The notes under the pieces were generated by a model that saw only the letters and a list, made by a program, of their open reading frames with translations, was not told the origin of the DNA and ran no database searches. DNA of 64,000 nucleotides, taken from Devosia algicola (lineage in GTDB: Bacteria > Pseudomonadota > Alphaproteobacteria > Rhizobiales > Devosiaceae). Position 1 is the first letter of the stretch. Every line of letters begins with the position of its first letter. The stretch lies in NCBI RefSeq assembly GCF_028816455.1, contig NZ_CP118246.1, positions 1,860,001-1,924,000 on the forward strand. The letters are read 5' to 3'. The position numbers and the translations under genes were made by a program. Below, one piece after another: positions 8,818-19,375 of this stretch.

Positions 8818-10462
8818 ATGATCAAGCTGTCAGTTTGCCTGCTCGCCAGCACGCTTTGCCTGGGAATGGCTCTTCCTGCAGCCGCCCAGGATGTCAAAGT
8901 TGCCAGCACGACCTTGACCCGTATTGTCATTGCGCCGCCCCAGACAGCACTAGCGCGAACCATCAAGACCGGACTGTCCGCTGCCTATTATGGCGCCAGA
9001 CGCGATACCGCCGCCTATGACGAGGCTCAAAAGCTCTACTTCTTCTATGGCGAGCGCCACTTTGAGCCACTTTGGCTAAATCAGGCTGCCGACGGTAGTT
9101 TGGCTTTTTCTCCGACCGCTCAAGCTATCGTCTCGATCTTTGCCGATGCCGCCAAAGAGGGACTGCGCCCAACAGATTATCTTACGCCCAACCTCGATGT
9201 GGCGGCTGCCGCTGGCGATCCTGCAAAAATGGCGGCGCTTGAGACAGCGTTTTCAGCAGCGCTGGTGCGCTATGCCGACAATCTTCTCAATGGGCGCATT
9301 CGGCCGGGATCGATATCCTCCGATCTCGACATCGCCCCCAAGTCACTCGACGCGACCCAATTGCTTCTCGATATCGCCAAGGGTCAGGATCCCAAAACTG
9401 TGCTTGCGAAATTTGAGCCCAAGCACCGCGAGTTTCTGCAGCTCAAGTCTGCCCTCGCCAATTTTGATGCCGACGCCAAAAACGACAAAGTCTCGATTCC
9501 GAGCGGACCTTCATTGCGTTTGGGAATGAGCGACGAGCGCGTTCAGTTGCTGCGTCAACGCCTCGATTTGACCGACACGGTCGACGATCCGTCGATTTAC
9601 GACGCAGCGATTGTCGCGGCGGTTAAAGATTTCCAGGCCAGCAAAAGTCTGACTGCAGATGGCATCGCTGGTCCAGCAACGATCGCTGCGTTGAATGGCG
9701 GCCCCACCGTTACCCGCGATGACATTATCGCGAACATGGAACGGTGGCGCTGGATGCCGACCGATCTGGGCGATTTCAACGTGCTGGTCAATGTTCCTGA
9801 GTACCGTCTTTCCGTTAATCAGAATGGCAAGTCGATTTATTCCACCCGTGTCGTTGTCGGCAGCAAGGCCCATCCGACACCGATTTTTTCGGACAATATT
9901 CGTCATCTGGTGGTCAATCCATACTGGAACGTGCCCAGTTCGATCATCAAAAACGAGATCGCCGGCAAGACGCTGGCCAATCCCAACTATATTGCCAGCC
10001 AGAACATGGATCTGATCTACAATGGTAATGTGATCAGCGCCAACCAGGTCAACTGGTCAGAGCCTAGGCAACAGCTTTCCGTTCCGCGTACGCCAGCGTC
10101 CCGGTGCGAGCAATGCATTGGGTCGGATCAAGTTCCTGTTCCCCAATAAGCATGACGTCTATTTGCACGATACCCCGTCCAAATCATTGTTTTCGCGTAG
10201 CTATCGCGCCTATAGCCATGGCTGCGTCCGGGTGCAGGATCCCATGGATTTCGCCGACGCCCTGATGAAAAACGAGCCCAATATCAGTCGCGCCTCGCTT
10301 GAATCCATGATCGGCTCGAGCGAGCGCTGGGTTAATCCCGAGCACAAGATTCCGGTTCACATCGCATATTTCACCCTGCGGGTGCAGCCCGACGGCAACA
10401 TTACTTCCTATGCCGATATTTATGGCCACAACGCCAAACTGATTTCCGCACTCAACAAATAG
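8818..10462 (+). CDS. L,D-transpeptidase with peptidoglycan-binding domain (YkuD), one frame lesion
   Basis: Secreted murein L,D-transpeptidase of the YcbB/LdtD type. The start MIKLSVCLL gives a clean signal peptide ending at PAAAQ. A PG_binding_1-like repeat lies around AAIVAAVKDFQASKSLTADGIAGPAT, and the YkuD domain follows MERWRWMPTDLG, with the catalytic motif SHGCVRV and the preceding YLHDTP. The GAGCCT at 10060-10065 breaks the frame; one base less gives WSELGNSFPFRVRQRPGAS and joins the catalytic half. Total 547 residues. The next gene is another secreted cell-wall protein. Confidence 0.92.
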
Positions 10463-10660
10463 AACGCTTGCACCGACTGCGACAGGCCGCCGAGTTTACC
10501 TTGTCTTAAGGAATTCGCCTTGGTTCTGTCCATTTTTGCCCCTATGAACTTGCCTTGGGGCCGAAATGGGTCAAAACATCACTGTTTAGCGTTAACAAGT
10601 TCTAATCGAAATTACGCTAACATCTTCCAGTATTGAATTGGTAGTGCGAGTAGTGTTGGC
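10463..10660 (+). other. Intergenic region, probable promoter of the DUF882 gene
   Basis: About 200 bases without a gene. The last 90 bases are AT-rich (around GTTAACAAGTTCTAATCG) and probably hold the promoter of the downstream secreted peptidase-like gene. I could not fix a convincing -35/-10 pair, and I see no T-run terminator for the upstream gene. Confidence 0.4.
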
Positions 10661-12313
10661 GTGACGGGGACATCACCTTTGAGGCATATCCATATTGCGC
10701 GATTGCTGGTTGCAGCAATCATGAGCATTGCGCTGACGCTGGGTACCGCCATCGTGCCTGTCCAGGCCGCGAGCGAGCGCTCGCTTTTCCTCTATTATAC
10801 GCACACCAAGGAAACCGCCCGGATCGTCTTCAAGCGCAACGGACGTTACGTGACCTCGGGCCTGAGCCAGCTCAACTATTTCCTGCGCGACTGGCGCCGA
10901 AACGAGCCGGCAAAAATGGATCCGAAGCTGTTCGACCTGATCTGGGAAGTATACCAGGAAGTTGGTGCGACCCAGCCGATCAACGTTGTATCGGCTTACC
11001 GGGCGCCCGCAACCAATGAGATGCTGCGCTCAAGAGCCGGTTCCGGAGTCGCCAAGGATTCCCAGCATACCAAGGGCCACGCCATGGATTTCTTTATTCC
11101 AGGCATTTCCCTGACCAAACTGCGTGCGGTTGCCATGAAGAAGCAGGTCGGTGGCGTCGGCTATTATCCAACATCGGGCAGTCCGTTCGTGCATCTGGAC
11201 ACTGGTAATGTCCGCGCCTGGCCACGCATGACTCGCGCCCAACTCAAACAGGTCTTTCCCGATGGCAAGACCCTGCATGTGCCCACTGACGGCAAACCTC
11301 TGTCCAACACCGGCAGGCAATATGCCCTGGCGCAGTGGCAACGCTGCCATATGGTGCCGTGCAATGGCACAAGCAGTCGCACCGAAGTTGCCAGCGCCGA
11401 GCCGAAACGCTCCGGCACCACATTGATGGATCTGTTTTTCGGTGATGATGCTGGTGACGACGAAGATCAAGTCACGGCGACGTCCGCGTCCCCGGTTCAA
11501 TCCGCGAGTGTGAGCCAACCTCGTATCGCGCCAACGCCCTTCATGCGCCCTGCAGGGCTCGGCGAGGTCATACAGGTCGCCGCAGCGCCAGAACCCGGCG
11601 ACATGCCGTTCTCTCGGACCGGCAGCCAACCCCTCGAAGCGCCACAACCCGCGATGAAGTCGAGCGCCATGCTTGTTGCGACCGCCGCCGCACTTCCGCC
11701 TGATCAGACCGGCGAAACGGCCCTAACCGCACTGGCCGAACTGGGCGCACCAATTCCCGCGGCGCGGGTTCTGATGTCCGCTGGTCAGTCCGACATTGTT
11801 ACCGCCTATGCGCCGTCTCCGGCCGAACCTGGCGCTCAGCGCGCGGTTGAAATGATCATTGATCGCACCAATACCGCCTCGATCCGGTCGGCTCCCGACA
11901 CAGTGAAACCCGCAGTTACAATGACCGGCGCGGATGGCTTGCGCACTGCCTCACTGGCAGGCGGCAGCGAGTTGGGCGCACTTGCCAACCTGTTTGACCT
12001 GACGTGGGGGGCAGTTGAAGACGACGCTTCCACCACCCCTATCGCCCTTGCACTGGCCAAGCGGACCATCGGCAAGCCCCGCGAAGTCGAACTGATCGCG
12101 CCCGATCTTGAGCATGTCGCCGATGTATTCATGACCCCGGTTGTGATGACCTCCGAACATTTCGCTGTCATTTACGATCATGACGAAGCCGATTTCAGTC
12201 CCGAGACCGAACTCGGGGCCGATGTTACCCGCATGGGCGTTGGTGACGAACCGCCTGCCTTCAGCCACGAAAAATTCGTGAGCAACGCGCCAATGACCGT
12301 CGCATTGCGCTGA
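10661..12313 (+). CDS. Secreted DUF882 / M15 peptidase-like protein with long C-terminal extension
   Basis: A 550-residue protein starting at GTG, with a signal peptide ending near VPVQAAS. Residues about 45-190 form a DUF882 (Peptidase M15_3-like) domain with zinc-site candidates in SQHTKGHAMDFFIPG and SPFVHLDTG, the pattern of LD-carboxypeptidase-like murein hydrolases. The following 330 residues (from about 220) are low in recognisable structure, rich in Ala, Pro, Thr and Glu, and carry an acidic patch (DDAGDDEDQ). The gene follows an L,D-transpeptidase, so a cell-wall role is likely. The function of the tail is unknown. Confidence 0.85.
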   Translation: MTGTSPLRHIHIARLLVAAIMSIALTLGTAIVPVQAASERSLFLYYTHTKETARIVFKRNGRYVTSGLSQLNYFLRDWRRNEPAKMDPKLFDLIWEVYQEVGATQPINVVSAYRAPATNEMLRSRAGSGVAKDSQHTKGHAMDFFIPGISLTKLRAVAMKKQVGGVGYYPTSGSPFVHLDTGNVRAWPRMTRAQLKQVFPDGKTLHVPTDGKPLSNTGRQYALAQWQRCHMVPCNGTSSRTEVASAEPKRSGTTLMDLFFGDDAGDDEDQVTATSASPVQSASVSQPRIAPTPFMRPAGLGEVIQVAAAPEPGDMPFSRTGSQPLEAPQPAMKSSAMLVATAAALPPDQTGETALTALAELGAPIPAARVLMSAGQSDIVTAYAPSPAEPGAQRAVEMIIDRTNTASIRSAPDTVKPAVTMTGADGLRTASLAGGSELGALANLFDLTWGAVEDDASTTPIALALAKRTIGKPREVELIAPDLEHVADVFMTPVVMTSEHFAVIYDHDEADFSPETELGADVTRMGVGDEPPAFSHEKFVSNAPMTVALR

Positions 12314-12463
12314 CCTGGCCCAAATCGGTTGGGCCATTGTGGTTGCAATGACGCGCCCCTCTCACTATTGCTGATCTATGCTCGGCGCGCCTAAATTGCG
12401 TCGATATCACGGTGATAGTGCGTGTCCACGCCCGTTGCCATCGCCCCTTGAAGGACAATTGCC

Positions 12464-14396
12464 TTGGCCGACAAGCCGCAAACACCACTGCTCGATACTA
12501 TCGACGCGCCCGACAAATTGCGGGCGCTGCCGCGCGACCAGCTTCGTCAGGCTCGCCGATGAGTTGCGCAGCGAGATGATCGACGCTGTATCGGTAACCG
12601 GCGGGCATTTGGGGGCTGGACTTGGCGTCGTCGAATTGAGCGTGGCGTTGCACACGATCTTCGACACCCCTCATGATCGCATCATTTGGGACGTCGGCCA
12701 TCAGGCCTATCCCCACAAGATCTTGACCGGGCGGCGTGATCGTATCCGCACCCTACGCCAGAAGAATGGCCTCTCGGGCTTTACCCGGCGTGCCGAAAGC
12801 GAATTTGATCCATTTGGTGCCGGACACTCATCGACCTCGATCTCGGCAGGTCTGGGCATGGCGGTTGCAAGCGATCTCCAACAGACGCCGCGCCATGTCG
12901 TCGCAATTATTGGCGATGGCGCCATGTCCGCCGGGATGGCCTACGAAGCCATGAACAATGCTGGCGCCATGGATGCCAAACTTATCGTTATTCTCAACGA
13001 CAATGACATGTCCATTGCGCCACCGACGGGCGCTCTGAGCGCCTATCTGGCGCGGCTTGTCTCAGGCCCGGTCTATCGTGGGATGCGCGAGACCGCCAAG
13101 TCCGTCACAATGAAACTGCCCCAGTTCCTGCATGAACCTGCGCGCCGAACCGAGGAGTTCGCTCGCAGCTTCTTTACCGGCGGTACCCTGTTTGAAGAAT
13201 TGGGCTTTTACTATGTCGGCCCCATCGATGGGCACAATCTTGACCACCTTTTACCGGTGCTCGAAAATGTTCGCGACGCCAACACAGGGCCGATCCTTGT
13301 TCACGTTGTGACCAAGAAGGGCAAGGGGTATGGACCGGCGGAAGACGCGGCGGACAAATATCACGGTGTGTCCAAATTTAATGTCATCACCGGAGCCCAG
13401 TCCAAGGCCCCCTCGAATGCACCCTCCTATACCAATGTGTTTGCGCAGAGCCTGATCCAGGAAGCAAAAGACGATCCGCGCGTCGTCGCCGTCACCGCGG
13501 CCATGCCCTCGGGGACTGGTCTCGACAAATTTGCCGAAATATTTCCTGATCGCATATTTGACGTCGGCATTGCCGAACAGCATGCGGTCACCTTTGCCGC
13601 CGGCATGGCTAGCGAAGGTATGCGCCCCTTCTGCGCCATCTATTCCACTTTCCTGCAGCGTGCCTATGACCAGGTCGTGCACGATGTTGCCATCCAGCAT
13701 TTGCCAGTACGCTTCGCCATCGATCGCGCCGGCTATGTCGGCGCCGATGGCCCCACCCATGCTGGCAATTATGATGCCGCCTATCTCGGTGCCATTCCCG
13801 GCATGGTGCACATGGCTGCCGCCGACGAGGCGGAATTGCGCCATATGGTCGCCACCGCCACAGCTTACGACCTCGGCCCTATCGCCTTTCGTTATCCACG
13901 CGGCGAAGGGAGCGGTGTGGAAATGCCCGAGCGCGGCCAGGTGTTGCCAATTGGCAAGGGACGCATCGTACAACAGGGATCAACCATTGCCATTCTCAGC
14001 TACGGCACCCGCCTTGCTGAAGTGCTCGCAGCCGCAGAACGCCTGGCAGCACTCGGCCTCAATCCCACGATTGCAGACGCCCGCTTCATGAAGCCGCTCG
14101 ACGAGGAACTGATCGCCGAACTGGCGCAAAATCATGATGTCCTGCTCAGCGTCGAGGAAGGGTCGATCGGCGGATTCGGCAGCCACGTGGCGACGTTCAT
14201 GGCCAGCAACGGCTTGCTTGATGGCAAACTGCGCTTTCGCCCATTGATGATACCCGACAGATTTGTCGAGCACGCCAGTCAGGCCGATATGTATACCGAT
14301 GCCGGGTTGGACCGTGCAGGCATCATCAGCACGGCGCTGTCGACCTTGGGCTATGATGAGGCATCAATGCTCGCAGCCCTTGGCAAGGCGCGATAA
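12464..14396 (+). CDS. dxs: 1-deoxy-D-xylulose-5-phosphate synthase, one frame lesion
   Basis: Thiamine-diphosphate enzyme of the MEP isoprenoid pathway, joining pyruvate and glyceraldehyde 3-phosphate. Visible are [15 protein letters not shown], the ThDP-binding [17 protein letters not shown] region, and the transketolase C domain with [15 protein letters not shown]. The reading start is TTG ([12 protein letters not shown]) with AAGGA eight bases upstream. AGGCTC at 12549-12554 puts the first 29 codons out of frame; removing one base restores RQLADELR, the family sequence, and gives 643 residues. Without repair the gene would appear to start with an unrelated N-terminus. Confidence 0.94.
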
Positions 14397-14438
14397 CCGC
14401 CTTGCCCTGACACCAGCCGTCAGGCAGGTGTTCCACCA

Positions 14439-14705
14439 TCAATCGTCGTCGTTGGCGGGGGCTGCGACCATGCCCAGTGCCGACATATAGAGTTCGAGCA
14501 GCGCCTCTTGCTCCATACGCTCATTGGCATCCTGCTTGCGAATACGCACGATCTGTCGAATGACCTTGGTATCAAAGCCATTGCCTTTCGCCTCGGCATA
14601 GATTTCCTTGATATCGGCCGAGATGGCGGCTTTTTCTTCTTCCATGCGCTCGATGCGTTCGATGAACGCCCGCAGCTGATCCTGGGCAACACTTTCTTCG
14701 GCCAT
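14439..14705 (-). CDS. gapR: GapR-like nucleoid-associated protein (DUF2312/UPF0335)
   Basis: An 88-residue, largely helical and highly charged protein of the DUF2312 family. Typical features are the N-terminal coiled coil ([17 protein letters not shown]), the block [16 protein letters not shown] and the basic [12 protein letters not shown] stretch. In Caulobacter the family member GapR binds overtwisted DNA ahead of replication and transcription machinery and acts with topoisomerases. The gene is convergent with dxs, with 42 bases between stops. The assignment to the family is firm; the GapR function is transferred by homology. Confidence 0.9.
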   Translation of the reverse strand: MAEESVAQDQLRAFIERIERMEEEKAAISADIKEIYAEAKGNGFDTKVIRQIVRIRKQDANERMEQEALLELYMSALGMVAAPANDDD

Positions 14706-14876
14706 AAAACTTCCTCTTCGTTGGGACCATGTTTCAACATCAGCCGGGCCGCGGGTTCAAGGCCTTTGTTGCCCAATCCACATCCCGGTGCCACCGATCC
14801 CCTCATTTCGGTCAAATCAGGCGTTTAGCGGTTGACACCGCACCGTCCGATGGCTCAAACCAAGGCAGATTTTTCA

Positions 14877-15452
14877 ATGATTTCCGGCAGGCAATTGCAT
14901 TTTTTCCGTCACGGCGTAACCCTTGTCGGCGCGCTATTATCAGGCATGTTTTTCTTTTCGGCGCCCGCCATGGCGGATCTGCGCGTTTGCAATGAAACCG
15001 GCAATATGGTGTCGGTTGCCATGGGTTATCGCGCCGAGCGTGGCTGGCAATCGGAAGGTTGGTGGCAGACCCAGCCCGGCGACTGTCAGGTCCTCTACCA
15101 AGGCAGTCTCGCAGACCGCTCCTATTATTACATTTATGCCGTCGACGACATCGGCGGCGGTGAGTGGGACGGATCAGTCTTCATGTGCACCCGTGACGAA
15201 ACCTTCACAATCTTTGGGGTTGAGGATTGTCTCGCACGCGGTTATGAGCGCACCGGGTTCTTTGAAATCGATACCCAAAAACGAACCGACTGGACTTTGA
15301 AACTGACAGACAAGACTGGTGAACCCGGAATCGTCGGCCCCGACGACGCCGAAATCCTCGATAACCCGGATCAGCCTGTCAATCCTGCCGCAGCACCAGC
15401 CGATGAACCTACGAACGCCACGCAAGATAGCGAAAGCACGGACACGCAATGA
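14877..15452 (+). CDS. Secreted DUF1036 protein
   Basis: A protein of about 191 residues from the ATG at 14877, which follows AAGGCAG; ATGs further upstream at 14832 and 14850 are also open. A signal peptide ends at SAPAMA. The mature part begins LRVCNETGNMVSVAMGY and contains GWWQTQPGDCQVLYQG and several cysteines, matching the DUF1036 domain. The C-terminal 40 residues are acidic and proline-rich. The stop overlaps the pyk start (ATGA), and this pairing with pyk recurs in Hyphomicrobiales genomes from memory. The function of the family is not known. Confidence 0.85.
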   Translation: MISGRQLHFFRHGVTLVGALLSGMFFFSAPAMADLRVCNETGNMVSVAMGYRAERGWQSEGWWQTQPGDCQVLYQGSLADRSYYYIYAVDDIGGGEWDGSVFMCTRDETFTIFGVEDCLARGYERTGFFEIDTQKRTDWTLKLTDKTGEPGIVGPDDAEILDNPDQPVNPAAAPADEPTNATQDSESTDTQ

Positions 15453-16885
15453 GACGGATGAGACGAGTTAAGATCCTTGCGACCCTGGGCCCGGCAAGCC
15501 AGGAAGAAGATATGATCGAAGAACTTGCCCGCGCCGGCGCCGATGTGTTCCGCATCAACATGAGCCACGCCAGCCATGATGTGTTGCGCCAAACGGTCGA
15601 ACGTATCCGCAATGTTGAAAAACGTCTCAACCATCCCCTCGGCATACTGGTCGACCTGCAGGGCCCTAAATTGCGCGTCTCGACATTTGCCGAAGGCGCC
15701 GTTCATCTGGTGGCGGGTCAGAAATTCATCCTCGACAGTTCAGAAACACCGGGCACCATTGACCGGGTCTTCCTGCCGCATCCCGAGATCATCGAAAACG
15801 TCTCGGTGGGCGACCGGCTCCTGCTCGACGACGGTAAACTGCAGCTTAAGGCGACCAAAGTTGGCAATGGCGCTATTGAAACCGAAGTCATCTATGGCGG
15901 CCAACTGTCGGACAAAAAGGGTGTTTCCCTTCCAGATACCTTGTTACCGACCGGTGCGCTGACCGAAAAAGACCACGCCGACCTGCTCGAAGGACTCAAA
16001 AACGACGCTGACTGGATTGCACTGTCCTTCGTACAGCGCCCCGAGGATATTATTGACGTCCGCAAGATTGTTCAGGGTCGCGCGGGCGTCATGGCCAAGA
16101 TTGAGAAGCCCCAAGCCATTGAGCGGCTTGAAGAAATCATCAAGCTTTGCGACTCTATCATGGTGGCGCGAGGCGATCTTGGTGTTGAATTGCCACTGGA
16201 AACCGTGCCAGGCCTGCAAAAGCGCATGATCCGCATGGCGCGCCGGTACGGCAAACCGGTCGTAGTCGCAACCCAGATGCTGGAGTCGATGATTACCGCG
16301 CCTGTACCGACCCGCGCCGAAGTCTCGGACGTATCGATAGCCGTATTTGAAGGCGCCGACGCGATAATGTTGTCGGCCGAGTCGGCGTCGGGCCAATATC
16401 CCGTCGAAGCCGTCACCACCATGAACAAGGTGGCTATTGCTGTTGAAGATGATGCGAACTATCGCGGCATTATTCGCGCCGCCCATACCGAGCCGGAAGC
16501 CACCGCTGCCGACGCCATTTCGGCTGCGACCCGCCAGGTGGCCGAAACGCTCGATCTGGCCGCCATCGTCACCTATACCGCATCGGGTTCCACCGGCATC
16601 CGCGCCGCCCGCGAACGGCCATCCAAGCCGATTATCGCCCTGTCGCCCAACATGCGCACCATCCGTCGGCTATCAGTGGTGTGGGGCATTCATTGCGTGC
16701 AGACAGAAGACGCCATTAGCCTCGAGGATATGGTCGATCGGGCTTGTGTTATTGCCTATCAGGAGGGTTTTGCCCGCCCCGGCGACCGCATCGCCATAAC
16801 CGCCGGCGTGCCACTTGGCACGCCTGGCGCTACCAACATGCTGCGCATCGCCTTTGTCCGGCAGGACGGCGCCGGCTCCAGCTAA
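15449..16885 (+). CDS. pyk: Pyruvate kinase
   Basis: Glycolytic enzyme making pyruvate and ATP from phosphoenolpyruvate and ADP, 478 residues, usual length. The substrate-site motif FRINMSHAS lies near residue 30, the signature IMVARGDLGVELPLETVP near 240, and ATQMLESMI follows. The C-terminal allosteric domain is complete. Two starts are possible, ATG at 15449 or 15458; the first overlaps the stop of the DUF1036 gene. A clear terminator follows 50 bases downstream. Confidence 0.96.
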   Translation: MRRMRRVKILATLGPASQEEDMIEELARAGADVFRINMSHASHDVLRQTVERIRNVEKRLNHPLGILVDLQGPKLRVSTFAEGAVHLVAGQKFILDSSETPGTIDRVFLPHPEIIENVSVGDRLLLDDGKLQLKATKVGNGAIETEVIYGGQLSDKKGVSLPDTLLPTGALTEKDHADLLEGLKNDADWIALSFVQRPEDIIDVRKIVQGRAGVMAKIEKPQAIERLEEIIKLCDSIMVARGDLGVELPLETVPGLQKRMIRMARRYGKPVVVATQMLESMITAPVPTRAEVSDVSIAVFEGADAIMLSAESASGQYPVEAVTTMNKVAIAVEDDANYRGIIRAAHTEPEATAADAISAATRQVAETLDLAAIVTYTASGSTGIRAARERPSKPIIALSPNMRTIRRLSVVWGIHCVQTEDAISLEDMVDRACVIAYQEGFARPGDRIAITAGVPLGTPGATNMLRIAFVRQDGAGSS

Positions 16886-16937
16886 CGCCTCATGCGGAAA
16901 TGTGGGACCTGGAGTTCCGAGTAGCTCAAGAGCTAGA

Positions 16938-16966
16938 ACCCGGACGCTTATTGCGACCGGGTTTTT
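16938..16966 (+). terminator. Rho-independent terminator of pyk
   Basis: The stem ACCCGG-ACGC / GCGA-CCGGGT, with one mismatch, closes a TTATT loop and is followed by a run of T. It lies 52 bases after the pyk stop. Confidence 0.85.
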
Positions 16967-17012
16967 GTTGACTGGGCACCGGTTCCAATTACGACGACGC
17001 TTGGTTCAGGCA

Positions 17013-17037
17013 CAAAAAAGCCCGCAAAACGCGGGCT
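17013..17037 (-). terminator. Rho-independent terminator of rpmJ
   Basis: Read on the minus strand, the stem AGCCCGC / GCGGGCT is followed by six T. It lies 28 bases beyond the rpmJ stop. Confidence 0.85.
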
Positions 17038-17064
17038 CCTTCAACGTCGATCTGGCAACTGGGC

Positions 17065-17191
17065 CTAGCCCTGGCGTGCCTTGAAGCGTTTGTCGACCTT
17101 GTTGATGATATAAACCCGACCGCGACGGCGGACGAGTCTTGTTCGCGCGGTGGCGAGTCATCAGCGCCTTTAGCGAGTTGCGGACTTTCAT
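17065..17191 (-). CDS. rpmJ: Ribosomal protein L36 (bL36), one frame lesion
   Basis: Restored length is 41 residues, as usual for alphaproteobacterial bL36 of this type. The N-terminus [10 protein letters not shown] and, in the next frame, [12 protein letters not shown] then KRFKARQG are both clear. The break lies at GAGTCT (17134-17139): taking out one base gives GAGCT and the residues NKLVRRRG. The gene is essential-class and sits between the pyk terminator region and oppF, so a real frameshift is very unlikely. A hairpin lies 20 bases upstream of the ATG. Confidence 0.88.
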
Positions 17192-17210
17192 CGTAAAACC
17201 TCAGTTAAAT

Positions 17211-17231
17211 AAAAGGGGCGCCAGAGCGCCC
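17211..17231 (-). terminator. Hairpin with T-rich tail upstream of rpmJ
   Basis: On the minus strand the stem GGGCGC / GCGCCC closes a TCTG loop and runs into CTTTT. It lies downstream of oppF and just upstream of rpmJ. It may end the opp transcript or attenuate rpmJ; position alone does not decide. Confidence 0.55.
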
Positions 17232-17369
17232 GAAAACTTGGCCGGAACATAAGGAATTAGCCTCGACCCTGTCAACGCGCCATTCGCAGGCTTTTCCCCA
17301 TTTCCGACACGGCACCAAACGCCCAGAAAATCGTGCACCTACCCACCAAAGTGGCGGGCACAACCAATC

Positions 17370-18389
17370 TTAATCCGGCGGCGTTCCCGCCCCCTCCAAT
17401 TCAATCTCCTGCCATCGCAGGCAGGCAACCAGCCGATCATCTTCAATAGTCTCGAGCAGTGGCCGTTGCTGGGCACATATGTCGCGCGCGTGGCGACATC
17501 TGGTCCTGAACGTGCACCCGGAGGGTGGATTAATCGGCGAGGGTATTTCGCCCTCCAGCGCATCGATATTGCGTTGCCGCGCCAGTTTGGGATCCGGTAT
17601 TGGCACCGCCGTCAGCAGGGCGCGGGTGTAAGGATGGCGAGGATCCTCATAAATTTCGTCCCCCGTGGCCAGTTCGACGATTCGACCAAGATAGAGCACC
17701 AGGATGCGGTCGGACACATGCCGCACCACACTAAGATTGTGCGAGATGAAAATCAGCGTCAGCCCCAACTCATCCTTGAGTTCCGACAGCAGATTGAGGA
17801 TTTGCGCCTGGATCGAAACATCAAGTGCCGAGACCGGTTCATCACAAACGATCAGCTTTGGCTCTGTAATCAGCGCCCGGGCAATACCGATACGTTGCGC
17901 CTGCCCACCAGAAAATTCATGCGGATAGCGGTTGATCATTTCAGGCAGGAGCCCAACTGACTCCATGGTCTTGAGCACCCGTGCCCGCCGGGCACTCTTG
18001 TCGAGTTCGGGGCGCAGCGTGCGCAGCGGGTCGGCAATGATTTCACCCACCGTCATCCGTGGATTGAGCGATGCCAGCGGGTCCTGGAATATGATCTGCA
18101 AGTCCTGGCGTCGCTTGCGCATCTCTTCGGCTGGCAGGCGCATCAAATCCTGCCCAAGCCACAGGACCTGCCCTTCATCAGGCGCCAGCAATTGCAGGAT
18201 ACAGCGGCCAAGCGTCGACTTGCCACAGCCACTCTCGCCAACAATGCCCAAGGTTTCTCCTTGATGGATGGTAAAATTGATGTCCTCAAGCGCCGTCAGC
18301 GTCAACGGTCGCGCAAACAGACCATGGGCAATCGAGAAGGTTTTCTTGAGATCCCTGATTTCGAGCAGATCGGCCGACATCTTGTTCAT
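17370..18389 (-). CDS. oppF: Oligopeptide ABC importer ATP-binding protein OppF
   Basis: Second ATPase of a dipeptide/oligopeptide importer, 339 residues. Walker A is GESGCGKST, the signature is FSGGQAQR (a mild variant of SGGQRQR), and Walker B is LIVCDEPVSALD followed by the H-loop ISHNLSVV. The C-terminal oligopeptide-transporter domain is present, with GCTFRTRCRHARDIC carrying the cysteine pattern that in OppD/OppF/DppD-type ATPases binds an iron-sulfur cluster. The ATG overlaps the oppD stop as TGATG, so the two are translationally coupled. Last gene of oppABCDF. Confidence 0.92.
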   Translation of the reverse strand: MNKMSADLLEIRDLKKTFSIAHGLFARPLTLTALEDINFTIHQGETLGIVGESGCGKSTLGRCILQLLAPDEGQVLWLGQDLMRLPAEEMRKRRQDLQIIFQDPLASLNPRMTVGEIIADPLRTLRPELDKSARRARVLKTMESVGLLPEMINRYPHEFSGGQAQRIGIARALITEPKLIVCDEPVSALDVSIQAQILNLLSELKDELGLTLIFISHNLSVVRHVSDRILVLYLGRIVELATGDEIYEDPRHPYTRALLTAVPIPDPKLARQRNIDALEGEIPSPINPPSGCTFRTRCRHARDICAQQRPLLETIEDDRLVACLRWQEIELEGAGTPPD

Positions 18390-19373
18390 CAGGCGACCTC
18401 ACCATATTTCATCGGACCTTCATAAAAGCAGGCCTTTTCCCTGTCGACCCCCGTCGCCGTCAGAGGCGGGCGTTCGGCGTGACATCGCTCGAACGCAAAG
18501 GCACAACGCGGATTGAACGAACATCCCTGCGGCAGATGTTCAAGGCTTGGCGGCAATCCCTGGATCGGATCAAGCCGTTCCGCCCGCTTGGCGATGTGCG
18601 GCGTCGAATGCAGCAGGCCGAGGGTGTAGGGATGCCGCGGATCATAAAACAGATCGTCCGTCTTGCCCTTTTCCACGGCCCGGCCGCCATACATGACCAT
18701 CATATGGTCAGCAATTCCGGCCACCACGCCGAGATCATGGGTAATCAGCACGAGTGACGTACCAAAATCCTCGGTCAACGACTTGAACAAATCCAGCATC
18801 TGCGCCTGCACCGTCACATCAAGTGCGGTAGTCGGCTCGTCGGCAATCAGGATTTTTGGCTGGCACAACAGGGCCATGGCGATCATGACGCGTTGACGCA
18901 TGCCACCCGACAACTCATGGGGATAAGCGCTGGCGCGTTTGACCGGTTCGGGAATGCCCACCCGCTCCAGCATCTCGATAGACGTCTTGACCGCTGTCTG
19001 CTTGTCAAAACCACGATGCGTGACCAATACCTCGGCCAATTGCGTCTTGACCCTGAGAGTTGGGTTTAGCGATGTCATCGGATCCTGAAAAATCATCGCG
19101 ATGTCTTTGCCACGATAGATATCGAGCCTGGTTCGGTGGCATGCCGATCAGATTGACATCCCCCATTATGGCACGGCCGGTTGCACGGCCGTTCCTGGCC
19201 AATAGCCCCATGATCGACAAGAATGCCTGGCTTTTGCCCGAACCCGATTCCCCCACAACGGCCAGGGTTTCGCCTTCCGCCAGTGTGAAATTCATCTCAC
19301 GTACCGCCTGCACTTCACTGTCATGCAAATCGAACGTTACCGACATATCTTCGACTTTAAGGACTGCTGTCAT
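18389..19373 (-). CDS. oppD: Oligopeptide ABC importer ATP-binding protein OppD, one frame lesion
   Basis: First ATPase of the peptide importer, 327 residues after repair. Walker A is GESGSGKS, the signature LSGGMRQR, Walker B ILIADEPTTALD, and the C-terminal cysteine motif is GCSFNPRCAFAFERC. GAGCCT at 19124-19129 shifts the frame; one base less gives NQLDIYRGKDIAMIFQDP, joining the N-terminal Walker A part to the rest. Neighbours oppC and oppF are closely packed on the same strand. Confidence 0.92.
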
Positions 19374-19375
19374 GT

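Noticed and set aside
12378..12550. Alternative N-terminus of Dxs from the ATG at 12378
   Set aside because: It is the wrong frame before the lesion; the repaired frame begins at TTG 12464 with family-like residues.
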